Origin: Alkalimonas amylolytica | GTDB lineage: Bacteria > Pseudomonadota > Gammaproteobacteria > Enterobacterales > Alteromonadaceae | Direction of reading: 5' to 3' | Length of the DNA stretch: 64,000 bases | Assembly (NCBI RefSeq): GCF_900107845.1 | Contig: NZ_FNRM01000002.1 | Location: forward strand, 266,896-330,895 | Part shown: in pieces, positions 26,038-34,828 of the stretch | How the letters are laid out: each line of letters starts with the position of its first letter | Numbering within the stretch: the stretch's first letter is position 1 | The notes under the pieces: generated by a model | Databases searched by the model: none | The model's input: only the letters and a program-made list of their open reading frames with translations | What the model was told of the DNA's origin: nothing | Made by a program: the position numbers and the translations under genes

Positions 26038-26051
26038 TTAATCTACATCAA
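26038..26051. promoter_or_regulatory. FNR-like box between ubiT and ubiU
   Basis: TTAATCTACATCAA differs from the FNR consensus TTGAT-N4-ATCAA at one half-site base. It lies between the divergent ubiT and ubiUV genes, whose products are needed only without oxygen. FNR control of ubiTUV is established in E. coli. Confidence 0.65.
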
Positions 26052-26115
26052 AGTTTAATGCGTTGCGCACTGCCACACTGGGTAAGTTCCGGCAGCAGCA
26101 AGCGCAGGAGTTCGT

Positions 26116-27108
26116 ATGGAATTACTCTGCCCGGCTGGCAGCGTGCCAGCCTTAAAAGCCGCCATCGAGCATGGTGCCGATGCGGTCTATGTTGGTTTGA
26201 AAGACGAAACCAATGCCCGGCACTTTGCCGGCTTAAACCTCGATCAGCTGAAACTGAAAGAAGCCGCTGATTATGTGCACCGCCATGGCCGCAAATTGCA
26301 TGTCGCCATCAATACCTTCGCCCACCCCAACAGCTGGCAGCGCTGGCAAGAAGCCGTAGACAGTGCGGTCAAAGCCGGTGCCGATGCCTTAATTCTGGCC
26401 GATATGGCGGTGCTGGGCTATGCGGCCGAGCGCTACCCCAAAGTTGAGCGGCATTTATCGGTGCAGGCTTCAGCCACCAATGCTGCCGCCATTGAGTTTT
26501 ACCGCCAGTACGGCGTATCACGGGTGGTGCTGCCGCGGGTGCTGTCGCTGCAGCAGGTGCGGGCGCTGGCACGTACCTGCAACATCGACCTGGAAGTCTT
26601 CGCCTTTGGCAGCTTATGCATTATGGCGGAAGGCCGCTGCTATTTAAGCTCTTATTTCACTGGCGAGTCGCCCAATACCGCTGGGGCCTGCTCACCAGCC
26701 GCTTTTGTGCGCTGGGACGAGCACGATGGCTTGCTCGAATCACGCTTAAATGGCGTGCTGATCGATCGTTTTGCACCGGATGAAACCGCTGGCTACCCCA
26801 CCCTGTGCAAAGGCCGCTTTGAGGTCGATGGTGAGCGCTACCATGTGCTGGAGGAGCCGACCAGCCTGAATACCTTGAGTCTGCTGCCCGAGCTGTACAA
26901 AGAAGGCATTGTCTCGCTGAAAATTGAAGGCCGTCAGCGCAGCCCGGCTTATGTTGCCCAGCTGACCAAAGTCTGGCGCCAGGCCATTGATACCCTGCTG
27001 CAAGACCCGGCGCATTTTGAAGTCGCGGCCAACTGGCAACAGGTGCTGGCCGGTTTATCCGAAGGCAGCCAGACCACGCTGGGCGCTTATCACCGGGCTT
27101 GGAAATAA
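26116..27108 (+). CDS. ubiU: O2-independent ubiquinone hydroxylase component UbiU
   Basis: A 330-residue member of the U32 peptidase-like family. It starts MELLCPAGSVPALKAAIEHGADAVYVG and carries the cysteines of the [4Fe-4S] site (LCIMAEGRCYLSSYFTGESPN, GACSPAAF, and a later TLCKGRF). With UbiV it forms a heterodimer that hydroxylates ubiquinone precursors without O2, using prephenate as oxygen donor in E. coli. GGAG lies before the ATG. ubiV follows after 38 bases. Confidence 0.95.
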   Translation: MELLCPAGSVPALKAAIEHGADAVYVGLKDETNARHFAGLNLDQLKLKEAADYVHRHGRKLHVAINTFAHPNSWQRWQEAVDSAVKAGADALILADMAVLGYAAERYPKVERHLSVQASATNAAAIEFYRQYGVSRVVLPRVLSLQQVRALARTCNIDLEVFAFGSLCIMAEGRCYLSSYFTGESPNTAGACSPAAFVRWDEHDGLLESRLNGVLIDRFAPDETAGYPTLCKGRFEVDGERYHVLEEPTSLNTLSLLPELYKEGIVSLKIEGRQRSPAYVAQLTKVWRQAIDTLLQDPAHFEVAANWQQVLAGLSEGSQTTLGAYHRAWK

Positions 27109-27146
27109 AAACTTAGGAAATAAAAGCACAGGAAATAAGGAGTCCT

Positions 27147-28022
27147 TTGATGAAATTCTCCCTTGGTCCTATTCAGTATTTCTGGCCCAAAGCCCAGGTG
27201 CAGCAGTTTTACCGCCAGGCGGCGGAGTCCGCCATTGATATCGTCTATCTGGGCGAAACCGTCTGCAGTAAACGCCGTGAGCTGAAGCTGGACGATTACC
27301 TGCAACTGGCCCATATGCTACGCGAAGCCGGCAAGCAGGTTTGTTTATCCACCATGACGCTGCTGGAGGCCCCGTCGGAGCTGCGCGAACTGCGCCGTTA
27401 CTGCGAAAACGGTGACTTCTTAGTGGAAGCCAACGATGTCGGTGCCATCCAGATGCTGCAAGAGCAAGGCATTACCTTTGTCTGTGGCCCGGCTATTTCC
27501 TGCTACAACCAGCACGCACTACGCCGTTTGGTTGGCATGGGGTTGCAGCGCTGGGTGCTGCCGGTGGAGTTATCCGGACAATGGCTACGCGATTTGCTCA
27601 GCCAAAGCTGCATTCAGGATATTCGTGATTGCTTTCAGACCGAGCTGCTGGCTTTTGGCCATTTACCACTGGCCTGGTCCGGGCGCTGTTTTACCGCCCG
27701 CTCGGAAAATCGCAGCAAGGATCAGTGCGAGCTCTGCTGCATCAAGTACCCCGCAGGGCGCACCGTCACCAGCCAGGATGGCAAGCAAGTGTTTGTGCTC
27801 AACGGCATTCAAACCCAATCCGGTGAGCGCTACAACCTGATCAACCAGTTGCCACAGATGCATGGTCTGGTTGACATTGTGCGCTTGAGCCCACAGCATG
27901 AAGGCACCTTTGACTGGCTGGCTAAATTTAAAGCCAATCAGCACGGTGCGGCGCCGCAGCCTTTACCTGCTGGTGATTGCAATGGCTACTGGTTGCAACT
28001 GGCTGGGATGGCGGCGGGTTGA
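27147..28022 (+). CDS. ubiV: O2-independent ubiquinone hydroxylase component UbiV
   Basis: A 291-residue U32-family protein. Conserved cysteines for its [4Fe-4S] cluster are visible in ETVCSKRREL and in GRCFTARSENRSKDQCELCCIKYP. It partners UbiU. Its stop codon runs directly into a 7-base tandem repeat (28021-28090). The start is supported by AAGGAG 6 bases upstream. Confidence 0.95.
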   Translation: MMKFSLGPIQYFWPKAQVQQFYRQAAESAIDIVYLGETVCSKRRELKLDDYLQLAHMLREAGKQVCLSTMTLLEAPSELRELRRYCENGDFLVEANDVGAIQMLQEQGITFVCGPAISCYNQHALRRLVGMGLQRWVLPVELSGQWLRDLLSQSCIQDIRDCFQTELLAFGHLPLAWSGRCFTARSENRSKDQCELCCIKYPAGRTVTSQDGKQVFVLNGIQTQSGERYNLINQLPQMHGLVDIVRLSPQHEGTFDWLAKFKANQHGAAPQPLPAGDCNGYWLQLAGMAAG

Positions 28023-28090
28023 GGGTTGAGGGTTGAGGGTTGAATGTTGAATGTTGAATGTTGAATGTTGAATGTTGAATGTTGAATGAT
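28021..28090. repeat. Seven-base tandem repeat between ubiV and mog
   Basis: Three units GAGGGTT, six units GAATGTT and one degenerate GAATGAT run without interruption from the last base of the ubiV stop region to just before the mog ribosome-binding site. A 7-base period is not codon-neutral, so it would be tolerated only outside genes. Length changes by slippage would alter the spacing between ubiV and mog, not a reading frame. Confidence 0.95.
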
Positions 28091-28105
28091 TAGCGTGGAG
28101 ATTGG

Positions 28106-28636
28106 ATGGAACAGCAAGCAAAGATTGGCATAGTTACTGTGAGCGACCGGGCCAGTGCCGGGGTTTATGAAGATATTTCCGGCCAGGCCATTCGCGATAC
28201 CTTAAGCGAGTACCTGGTCAGCGACTGGCAGGCCGAATACCGGCTTATTCCGGATGAACAGCCGCAAATTGAACAAACCCTGAAAGATCTGGCAAGCGAA
28301 GGCTGCTGTTTGATTGTAACCACCGGCGGCACCGGCCCGGCAAAACGGGATGTGACGCCAGAGGCCACCGAAGCGGTGTGCGATCGGATGATGCCCGGTT
28401 TTGGCGAGTTGATGCGCCAGGAATCATTAAAATACGTACCCACCGCCATTTTATCGCGCCAGACGGCCGGCCTGCTTGGCAGCTGCCTCATTATCAACCT
28501 GCCCGGTAAACCCAAAGCCATTCGCCAGTGCCTGGATGCGGTCTTTCCAGCCGTGCCTTACTGCATTGATTTGATGGAAGGGCCCTACCTGGAGTGCAAC
28601 GAAGATGTGATCAAGCCGTTTCGGCCAAAAAGCTAA
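28106..28636 (+). CDS. mog: Molybdopterin adenylyltransferase
   Basis: A 176-residue MoaB/Mog-family protein (KIGIVTVSDRASAGVYEDISG, VTTGGTGPAKRDVTPEAT, GSCLIINLPGKPKA). The TGGTGPAKRDVTPEAT stretch and the length fit Mog, which adenylylates molybdopterin before Mo insertion by MoeA. A second, more divergent family member is moaB at 52898. GGAG lies upstream. It stands alone here, away from the main moa cluster; moeA is not in the window. Confidence 0.9.
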   Translation: MEQQAKIGIVTVSDRASAGVYEDISGQAIRDTLSEYLVSDWQAEYRLIPDEQPQIEQTLKDLASEGCCLIVTTGGTGPAKRDVTPEATEAVCDRMMPGFGELMRQESLKYVPTAILSRQTAGLLGSCLIINLPGKPKAIRQCLDAVFPAVPYCIDLMEGPYLECNEDVIKPFRPKS

Positions 28637-28681
28637 AGCAGCTCCATCACGCTTCGGCGACCACCGGATCCGCTCAGTTCT

Positions 28682-29401
28682 TCACAGCCGCTGGAAATTT
28701 AACGCATTCGCCAGAGGGGTTAGCCGCTGCAGTGCTTCTTCCGCCGTGGGGTCTGGATTTGTTTCATCATGGACAGACACATTGGCGGCAATATCCGCTG
28801 TTAGCCAAATCGTAAGTGCCCAAATGCCCGTGCCGTTATCAAGCACTGCAGGCATGCTGTCTTGCCATAGCAACTCTTGCGGCAAGCGGGCTAACTGCGC
28901 TTCAGTATAAATATCCGGCTCTTGCGCCCAACGTATTTTTTCGCGCAGATTTTCTAAAAAAACCAGCCAACCCTGCCGTTGCTGAGCCAAAAATGCTTCT
29001 GCATCCTGGTGTGTAAAACCGGTTAGATCAGCGTATTGGCGGGTGTACGAATGGATGCTGTAGAAAATCGTAGCGCCGGTAGCAGAATCATCCAGCGGGC
29101 CATAGACTTTGGTCACCAGGTTGACACCACAAGTCTGGCGTTTTAGCGGCTGCCCTTCCATCTGATTTGCTGCAGGTAATGTTTGCCGCAAAGGCTCCAG
29201 TGCTGGATGACATTGGCTATCGGGATCACCTTGCGCCCTTTCATGACTGTCATGCCACGCTGATGGGTACTCGCTATCAATGCTAGCAGCATCACCCTGC
29301 GGTTGCCCGGGCTGCACTGCAACAGCACGCTCAGGTACAGGCTCAGTGTTGCACCCAGCCACCAATAGCATAACCGTTAGTAGATAAAACGTATGACGCA
29401 T
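28682..29401 (-). CDS. Hypothetical lipoprotein
   Basis: A 239-residue protein whose signal peptide ends in the lipobox LVAGC (Cys17), so it should be anchored to a membrane by lipid. After a Pro/Gln-rich linker it has one globular domain with two cysteines, and I recognise no family. It converges with mog. A broken beta-lactamase gene lies 12 bases upstream on the same strand; the lipoprotein reading frame itself looks intact. Confidence 0.75.
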   Translation of the reverse strand: MRHTFYLLTVMLLVAGCNTEPVPERAVAVQPGQPQGDAASIDSEYPSAWHDSHERAQGDPDSQCHPALEPLRQTLPAANQMEGQPLKRQTCGVNLVTKVYGPLDDSATGATIFYSIHSYTRQYADLTGFTHQDAEAFLAQQRQGWLVFLENLREKIRWAQEPDIYTEAQLARLPQELLWQDSMPAVLDNGTGIWALTIWLTADIAANVSVHDETNPDPTAEEALQRLTPLANALNFQRL

Positions 29402-29413
29402 AATGAATTTCTC

Positions 29414-29743
29414 CTAACTCATTGCCCAATCGGCTGCGATCCCTCCCACCTCAGCGAGGACTGCCTGATGCCAAGCCTCAGTCTGCCCGGTATACTCGCC
29501 GCTATCAAAATAGGCCGCAATGATAATCGGGCTTCTGTTGGGAGGGAAAGTGATTGCAATGTCATTGCACTTATTGGTGGTTCCCTCCGTTCGCCCGGTT
29601 CCGGTTTTGTTACCGCTACGCCACTTTGCAGGGAGTCCGGCGCGAAGTCGCAGGGACCCGGTTTTTGTGTTCTCCATCCAGTGCAGCAAACGCTGCCGTG
29701 AATCACGCTGTAGCATGTCGCCGGTCGTGATTCGACGAACGAG
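29414..29743 (-). pseudogene. 3' remnant of a class A beta-lactamase gene
   Basis: About 110 codons match the C-terminal third of class A beta-lactamases. Visible are the LLHWMENTKTGSLRLRAGLP segment, the KTG motif in GNKTGTG, NDIAITFPP, and a final helix AVLAEVGGIA. The frame closes at two stops just upstream of LVRRITTGD. Everything before this, including the catalytic SxxK Ser, SDN and the omega-loop Glu, is absent, so it cannot be active. No intact copy exists in the window. It looks like the end of a once complete gene, or a fragment left by rearrangement. Confidence 0.8.
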
Positions 29744-30150
29744 CTACTATCTTTTTCAGTGTACATAAAAGACAGACCATACGCTCTTGGTTTTTCTCTA
29801 AGAAGCTTACTGATGGAAATGTATTTGAAGAGGTTGTAATGAGTTAAACCGAGAGTTTGCAATGGAGTTCCATTACGCTGTGCTCCATTCGCGTTTACAG
29901 AAGCGAGTGACGGTCACACGTCTCGCTGTACAGGTTATTTTCGGCGGTGTCCCTGATAGCTTGCACTACCCGGTTGATGCTGTAAGCTACCTATTAACCA
30001 CTTATCTGCTCGCAACCGCTCTCATTGTTTGTTTCGGCTGGCTACTTAGCCGACATTTATGACGCTGGTAGTGGTCATTGGGCAGTGAATTGAAGCCTTC
30101 AGAGGAAACCTTCACGTCATCTTGCCTTTTACTTTCTTCGGAGACTCAAC
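29744..30150. other. Gap with no supportable gene
   Basis: About 400 bases between the beta-lactamase remnant and the DUF1840 gene. A 66-codon plus-strand frame at 29862-30062 has a hydrophobic end but no convincing ribosome-binding site or family signal. I see no clear promoter, repeat or RNA. It may hold the decayed 5' part of the lactamase gene, but I cannot align it. Confidence 0.4.
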
Positions 30151-30498
30151 ATGTTAATTACATTCAGTTGTACTGCGACCTCAGATGTCACTATGTTTGG
30201 TGATGTTGCAGTCAATATCCTCAAGATTATGGGGTATGGTGAGAAACTCCCAAACGCCATGTCAGCCGAAGATATCCCTCAAGCACTAGCAAAGCTAAAA
30301 GCCGCGATCGACATAGAAAAAGCCCGGCAGTCTGATGAAGTGGAACCAGACACAGACACTGATCAAGAGCAGGATGAAGCAGATGAAAAAGATGATGTTG
30401 AACCATCTATTAGTCTGAACCACCGTGCCTTACCTCTGATTAAATTATTAAATGCGGCTATCAGGGATGAATGCCCTGTCATGTGGGAGGCGGGATAA
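30151..30498 (+). CDS. DUF1840-family protein
   Basis: A 115-residue soluble protein with the DUF1840 pattern: MLITFSCTATSDVTMFGDVAVNILKIMGY at the start, AEDIPQALAKLKAAI in the middle, a very acidic linker (EPDTDTDQEQDEADEKDD), and LNHRALPLIKLLNAAIRDECPVMWE at the end. Function unknown in the family. It stands alone between a decayed region and the convergent MscS-like gene. Confidence 0.85.
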   Translation: MLITFSCTATSDVTMFGDVAVNILKIMGYGEKLPNAMSAEDIPQALAKLKAAIDIEKARQSDEVEPDTDTDQEQDEADEKDDVEPSISLNHRALPLIKLLNAAIRDECPVMWEAG

Positions 30499-30611
30499 TG
30501 TGCTCTGGCACAACGGTCAGGTACACTCAGGGAAGTCGTGCCATCACGCAAGCTGTTAGAAAATAGCAATGAGATGGAAGTTGAGCCTATTTTTTGTTTA
30601 TCTGCCCCCAG

Positions 30612-31955
30612 TTAATTCCGGCCCTTTGCCAGAGGATCGTCGCTAACTGCTGGCAACAGGTTTTCTTCATCGGACTTGTTTAACTCCTGCTGAAATTGCT
30701 GCTCGATGCAATCGTCGGTACTCACATCAACCGCAGGCTCAGCTTGAATAACCACTTCTGGTGTGGCTGGTGATGACGGTTTTTCCTCGTCCTTGGTTAG
30801 CGTATCGACCATAAGAATGCGGTAAATCGGCTCTGGCATTTCTATACCGGCGTTATCAAAAGTCGTTTTCACCAACCGGATTGCTTCGCTGCGCGCTTTT
30901 AAGAAATCAGTGTCACGCTGATCAACCCAGGCCATTACCTGCACAGTAACCGAACTATCACCCAACTCCTGCACCAATACCCGTGGCCGCGGTTCAGCTA
31001 AAATACCAGGCATGGCCTGCAAAGTGGTAATGGCCAGTTGCCGTACAACCAATAAATCGAGGTCAGCCGACACGCCAACAGTAAATTCAAAGCGGCGCAG
31101 CGGGTTACGGGAAAAATTTAGCATCGGCGAGGTAATAATCTGGCTGTTCGGAATGCGCAAATGATTACCGTCAAACGTCATTAACACCGTGTCTCGCGAG
31201 GTGAGTCGGATCACCTTGCCGGTAAAGTTATCAACCTGGATAAAGTCACCGATAGCAAAAGGGTTGCGGGTACTTAGCAATACCCCCGCCAGGTAGTTTT
31301 CGACAATATTGCGAAAGGCAAAACCCAGCGCTATACCAATAACCCCGGCGATCCCCAGCAAGGCGGTAACCAGGGCGGTCGCATCCAGCAACTCCAGCGC
31401 AATTAAAATGCCGATACTGGTAATAATTAACCGCACAAAGCGCATACCCAGGTTAGTCGCCAGCTCACTTAACCCTAAACGGCGCAGTAACGCACTGCGA
31501 TTCGACAGCCAGCTACCAACCAGCCAAAACAAAACTACCGCTAAAACCGCCAGCACCAAGAGTGGCAACATTTGCACTGTGGTGCCTAGCATTTCCCTGA
31601 ATTTTTCCGCTGCTGGCGCTAAGCGGGAGCGTACGGCCAGTTGCTCCTGCAACTGGTTCTGCACATGCACCACGCCTTCCAGCCGACTGGCAATAGCCGT
31701 CATATCGTTTTTCAGCTGGGTGTTGGCTACCTCCCCCTGCAGGGTAATCACCCCTGCATTGACGCTGATTTCAACATTTTCCAGGCCGGACAACGATGCA
31801 GTAATTGCACGTAACCGGGCAGCAATCGCCTGATCCTGCGGTGCATTCTGCACCTTTATTTCGCCAGCCAGCTGCTCATCATCGGCTTGCAGCGCCAAGG
31901 CGCTGCCATAACCAACTATCCATATTGCCAGTACCAGCTGTAGCCAATGCCGCAT
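30612..31955 (-). CDS. MscS-family mechanosensitive channel with BON domain
   Basis: A 447-residue protein with a signal peptide, a periplasmic BON domain at about residues 40-108 (VEISVNAGVITLQGEVANTQ), three membrane helices, then the MscS pore helix and beta domain (GVIGIALGFAFRNIVENYLAG, NPFAIGDFIQV, IPNSQIITSPMLNFSRNP). It should open under membrane tension to release solutes during osmotic downshock. The C-terminal tail of about 75 residues is acidic and low-complexity. It lies 39 bases after a DUF2254 gene on the same strand, probably co-transcribed. Confidence 0.9.
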   Translation of the reverse strand: MRHWLQLVLAIWIVGYGSALALQADDEQLAGEIKVQNAPQDQAIAARLRAITASLSGLENVEISVNAGVITLQGEVANTQLKNDMTAIASRLEGVVHVQNQLQEQLAVRSRLAPAAEKFREMLGTTVQMLPLLVLAVLAVVLFWLVGSWLSNRSALLRRLGLSELATNLGMRFVRLIITSIGILIALELLDATALVTALLGIAGVIGIALGFAFRNIVENYLAGVLLSTRNPFAIGDFIQVDNFTGKVIRLTSRDTVLMTFDGNHLRIPNSQIITSPMLNFSRNPLRRFEFTVGVSADLDLLVVRQLAITTLQAMPGILAEPRPRVLVQELGDSSVTVQVMAWVDQRDTDFLKARSEAIRLVKTTFDNAGIEMPEPIYRILMVDTLTKDEEKPSSPATPEVVIQAEPAVDVSTDDCIEQQFQQELNKSDEENLLPAVSDDPLAKGRN

Positions 31956-31994
31956 GATCCCTCCGGCTTAATGTGTTTTTCAGTGAAAATTTTT

Positions 31995-33251
31995 TTAATT
32001 CGACCCCATTCCTTCCAATTGTTTATTCAGCTGCTGCAGCAAAGCAACATCCGGCTGATAACTCATTGCCAGCTCCGCCCGGGCCAATGCTGCCGCGGCA
32101 TGTTTTCTGGCACAGCGTTTAAACTCGGTGCCATAACCCGCTAAAGCGATAAAAGCTTTTTGCAGTCGGATTTGCACTTCGATATTGGCCGCACCATCGC
32201 GGACAATCGACGTAAAAAAGTCGTCAAATAAGTCATCCAGCGCGACTTTAGGCGCCCAAACATTGGCATACTTCACCTTTCTGTTACAGCGCTCTGGTGG
32301 CCACTTACTGAGCACCCGGATGCCACGACCGATAATCTCAATAGCCGTACCGGGGTCGTTAATACCCGGGGATAACGCTTTGGACGCAATTTCAGCCAGT
32401 ACTATAACGCCAAAGCGGGGATCCTGATCAAAACTGCGATACTCACTCAGATTAAAAGCACTAAACAGCTTCTTATCTGGCTCAGCACGTCCCCCGCTTA
32501 ACCACATTAACGGCTGTTCTTTGTGCACAAAGGCACCGGGCAGGCTACTGATATACACTTTTGCGTTGTGCTCGCTGGCCCATGCATCTAACGCATTCAC
32601 ATCGATATGCTGAATGTAACCAATTTCTGTCGTACACACCGCTTTGGCATCGGCCGGAATATCATTCAGTGAGTTCAGTTGAATGGCATCAAGCCAGGGG
32701 TGCTGTTCGCTGCGCTTAACCGCTTTACAGGCTGCATCTTCCACTCGGCTGGCTGTTTCACCTATGCGTCCGAGACCCGATAAATGCTCAATCCATATTA
32801 AAATAGTGATAACAATCAGCAAGATCATGCCAATGGTCATAATAAACAACACTACCCGGCCGCTCTCACCATACACATCAGCGCTCAGCAAGATAATGCC
32901 AACAATACTGTATAGAAAAGAGCCAATAAATGTTGCCAAGGCATTTTGGGTGGTACTGTCATCCATCAACAGTCGGGTTGCCCGTGGCGACACGCCGCTT
33001 GAAGCTGCGTTAAAAGCCACAACCATAATACTTAATGAAAAGGTGGTAACCGTCAGCATGCTGGTGGCTAGAATAGTCAGAATTTTTTCAACAGCATCGC
33101 TGCCGATAGCACCGCCCATGCTGTCCGGTATCATGCCGCTCAGCAGCACTCCCAGTCCCGGGATAAAAAAAGCTAACAGGGTTAAGAGTGACGTGCGCAC
33201 CCAAAGCTTACGGCTTAACTGCAGTAACTGCCAACTCCATTTTGATGGCAT
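31995..33251 (-). CDS. DUF2254 membrane protein
   Basis: A 418-residue protein with four N-terminal helices and a large soluble C-terminal part, matching DUF2254 (LTVTTFSLSIMVVAFNAASSGVSPRATRLLMDD, and ALSPGINDPGTAIEIIGRG). The family is of unknown function and is predicted to be an inner-membrane protein. It appears to be the first gene of a pair with the MscS-like channel. Confidence 0.88.
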   Translation of the reverse strand: MPSKWSWQLLQLSRKLWVRTSLLTLLAFFIPGLGVLLSGMIPDSMGGAIGSDAVEKILTILATSMLTVTTFSLSIMVVAFNAASSGVSPRATRLLMDDSTTQNALATFIGSFLYSIVGIILLSADVYGESGRVVLFIMTIGMILLIVITILIWIEHLSGLGRIGETASRVEDAACKAVKRSEQHPWLDAIQLNSLNDIPADAKAVCTTEIGYIQHIDVNALDAWASEHNAKVYISSLPGAFVHKEQPLMWLSGGRAEPDKKLFSAFNLSEYRSFDQDPRFGVIVLAEIASKALSPGINDPGTAIEIIGRGIRVLSKWPPERCNRKVKYANVWAPKVALDDLFDDFFTSIVRDGAANIEVQIRLQKAFIALAGYGTEFKRCARKHAAAALARAELAMSYQPDVALLQQLNKQLEGMGSN

Positions 33252-33316
33252 AACCCTGTCCTTATGGTTTCCGTTACCTACAACATAACGAAAGGCTTGT
33301 GCCCTTACAAGCTAAG

Positions 33317-33500
33317 CATGGATTTCCACTTTAAATCGTCGACACGGCTGCTCGAGGCATTCCAGAAATCTGATAGTAACGGCTATCGTGAAATAGCCAT
33401 TGTCGCCTCCTGCCACGGTTCATCACATGCTAGTAAGCATTTTCGTATTCAATTCGCAGCGGTCTTGTCATGGTAAAACTTAGGCCAACCAAACGACTTC
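33317..33500 (-). pseudogene. 5' remnant of a RAYT-type transposase gene
   Basis: This stretch matches 38941-39125, the 5' part and upstream flank of the intact transposase gene, with scattered substitutions and small deletions. Read on the minus strand it starts with ATGACAAGACCGCT (MTRPL-like) and soon loses frame. It continues to a CAATATTTGCCCCC motif related to the GTCAAGATTTGACCCC repeats beside the intact copy. It is a decayed insertion at the boundary of the accessory zone. Confidence 0.8.
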
Positions 33501-33528
33501 GCAAGAGTCAATATTTGCCCCCTATCAG

Positions 33529-34131
33529 CTATTGCCATATTTTATTTTCATATCGACAAGTGTTTAATAGATAAATAAAGAACAGTGCAACTAAATCTAA
33601 GCCAACCCCAAAACCAAGGTTATTCCCCCAAAAGAATTGGAATGATGGGTTTAGTATTGAAGCTTTAAAGGCAATTCCATTTTGTAGAATAACCATTACC
33701 CCCCCGAGACCTGAATAGGAGTAATATATGAAACCTAAATTAAACGCGAACAACTGAGCAACCTGATTGAAAAAAGACAAGTGAAAGCCCAATTTTATTC
33801 GTTTGAGGAGCAAGAAACCGGCGAAACCATTGAATACCGAAATCCCCAAAAATAGTGCAAGGATAAATAATGTGAAATGCTCAAGCAGGCTAACCACGCC
33901 AACATATATAAAGCCAAGACAAGTGGCAATCTGAAGCCACGCAAGAATATTTAAGCGACTATTTACCGTGACATAGAACTTCTCATCTTCTTCTTTTCGA
34001 TGTTGTTCAATTTCTTCTTTTCTGGATTCAAACTCATTGATCAGCTTTTGATATCTGTCAGGGTATGCATCCTTATCAATACTGCTTAAGCTTTCATGCA
34101 ACTCCTGGATCGTGTAACGCGAATAGTCCAC
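33529..34131 (-). CDS. Hypothetical membrane protein with coiled N-terminus
   Basis: A 200-residue protein. The first ~70 residues are charged and helical (YSRYTIQELHESLSSIDKDAYPDRYQKLINEFESRKEEIEQH), followed by four hydrophobic helices. I do not recognise the family. It lies 49 bases after another small membrane-protein gene on the same strand, and next to a transposase remnant. Base composition is AT-rich compared with the metabolic backbone, suggesting transfer. Confidence 0.6.
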   Translation of the reverse strand: MDYSRYTIQELHESLSSIDKDAYPDRYQKLINEFESRKEEIEQHRKEEDEKFYVTVNSRLNILAWLQIATCLGFIYVGVVSLLEHFTLFILALFLGISVFNGFAGFLLLKRIKLGFHLSFFNQVAQLFAFNLGFIYYSYSGLGGVMVILQNGIAFKASILNPSFQFFWGNNLGFGVGLDLVALFFIYLLNTCRYENKIWQ

Positions 34132-34180
34132 TTCATCCTCCTTGGAAGCTAATCGGGATAGGTACGTTCGTTAACTGGCA

Positions 34181-34477
34181 CTAGATACCACCCAATGCAA
34201 CGATGGCAATAAAGCTAAAAAACTTTGTCACCAACACCAGTAAAATCAGATCTGGCCATACATTTGCTCCCGTAAAATCTTTAAGTAAATAGAAAAAAGC
34301 AATAATTGATAAAATCCAACCTATACCAGGGATTAACGCAAGAAGTGAAGAAGCACCTATGCAAACCAGGCCTTCTTTGTAACCGATCTGTACAGTGGTA
34401 ACCTTACCTGCAATCCATAGAAAAAAACCGGTAATCACCACATCTAAGATGAAAAATAACACAATTTCCATAAGCAC
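34181..34477 (-). CDS. Small hypothetical membrane protein
   Basis: A 98-residue protein with three hydrophobic helices and GIGWILSIIAFFYLLKDFTG in the third part; ribosome-binding site AAGGGAG lies upstream. It looks like many small Yip/YqaE-like inner-membrane proteins, but no family is certain. It probably shares a transcript with the following 200-residue protein gene. Confidence 0.55.
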   Translation of the reverse strand: MLMEIVLFFILDVVITGFFLWIAGKVTTVQIGYKEGLVCIGASSLLALIPGIGWILSIIAFFYLLKDFTGANVWPDLILLVLVTKFFSFIAIVALGGI

Positions 34478-34625
34478 ACTCCCTTGCTATCATTTTTGGC
34501 TGAAAATAATCTAGCCAACACAAACCTTTTAATCAACAACTTTTAAACTTACCTGTAAATTCATCTTTCCCGGTTTGTTTATGCTAACTTTAGGTGAACA
34601 AAAAAATGCGTCGAAGCGCCGCGGT

Positions 34626-34735
34626 CCTGCTGTCAGCAAGGATGCTGAAATCAGCAGGCGCTCACTGAGCGTGAGATAAGAGAGCCCCGAGATGTGTTTG
34701 TTGCAGGCTATCGCCTGGCAACCATGATGACAGAT
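34626..34735. repeat. Dispersed ~100-bp repeat, copy A
   Basis: The segment from CTGCTGTCAGCAAGGATGCT to the AACCATGATGACAGATG part matches segments at about 60274-60370 and 62207-62270. Shared landmarks are GCTGAAATCAG, AGAGCCCCGA and CTATCRCCTGGCAA. It contains short palindromes. In the other two places it is the distal part of a longer repeat that starts with a transposase 3' remnant; here only this part is present. The minus-strand open frame through it is not convincing. Confidence 0.75.
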
Positions 34736-34766
34736 GAAGCAGTCTATCTTGCTGATGGACAAAGGC

Positions 34767-34786
34767 CTGGCCGCTAGCGCGGCCAG
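34767..34786. terminator. Hairpin downstream of the PhzF gene
   Basis: CTGGCCGC and GCGGCCAG form an 8-bp perfect stem with a TAGC loop, about 45 bases past the stop of the PhzF gene. No T-run follows on the minus strand. Confidence 0.55.
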
Positions 34787-34828
34787 AAGAGCGGTTTTAC
34801 CTATTGACTCCGAGAAGGCTCATATGTG

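Noticed and set aside
28021-28090. Possible CRISPR-like or direct-repeat array
   Set aside because: Units are 7 bases and contiguous with no spacers, so it is a simple tandem repeat.
29862-30062. 66-codon frame with a hydrophobic C-terminus
   Set aside because: No convincing ribosome-binding site, and it lies in a decayed region beside the beta-lactamase remnant.
34529-34762. 77-codon minus-strand frame
   Set aside because: It runs through the dispersed ~100-bp repeat and has no ribosome-binding site or recognisable domain.
34529-34828. An attC site after the PhzF gene
   Set aside because: TTTAAC at the stop resembles a left core, but the only right-core candidate (GTTAGCA) breaks consensus and the arms do not pair.
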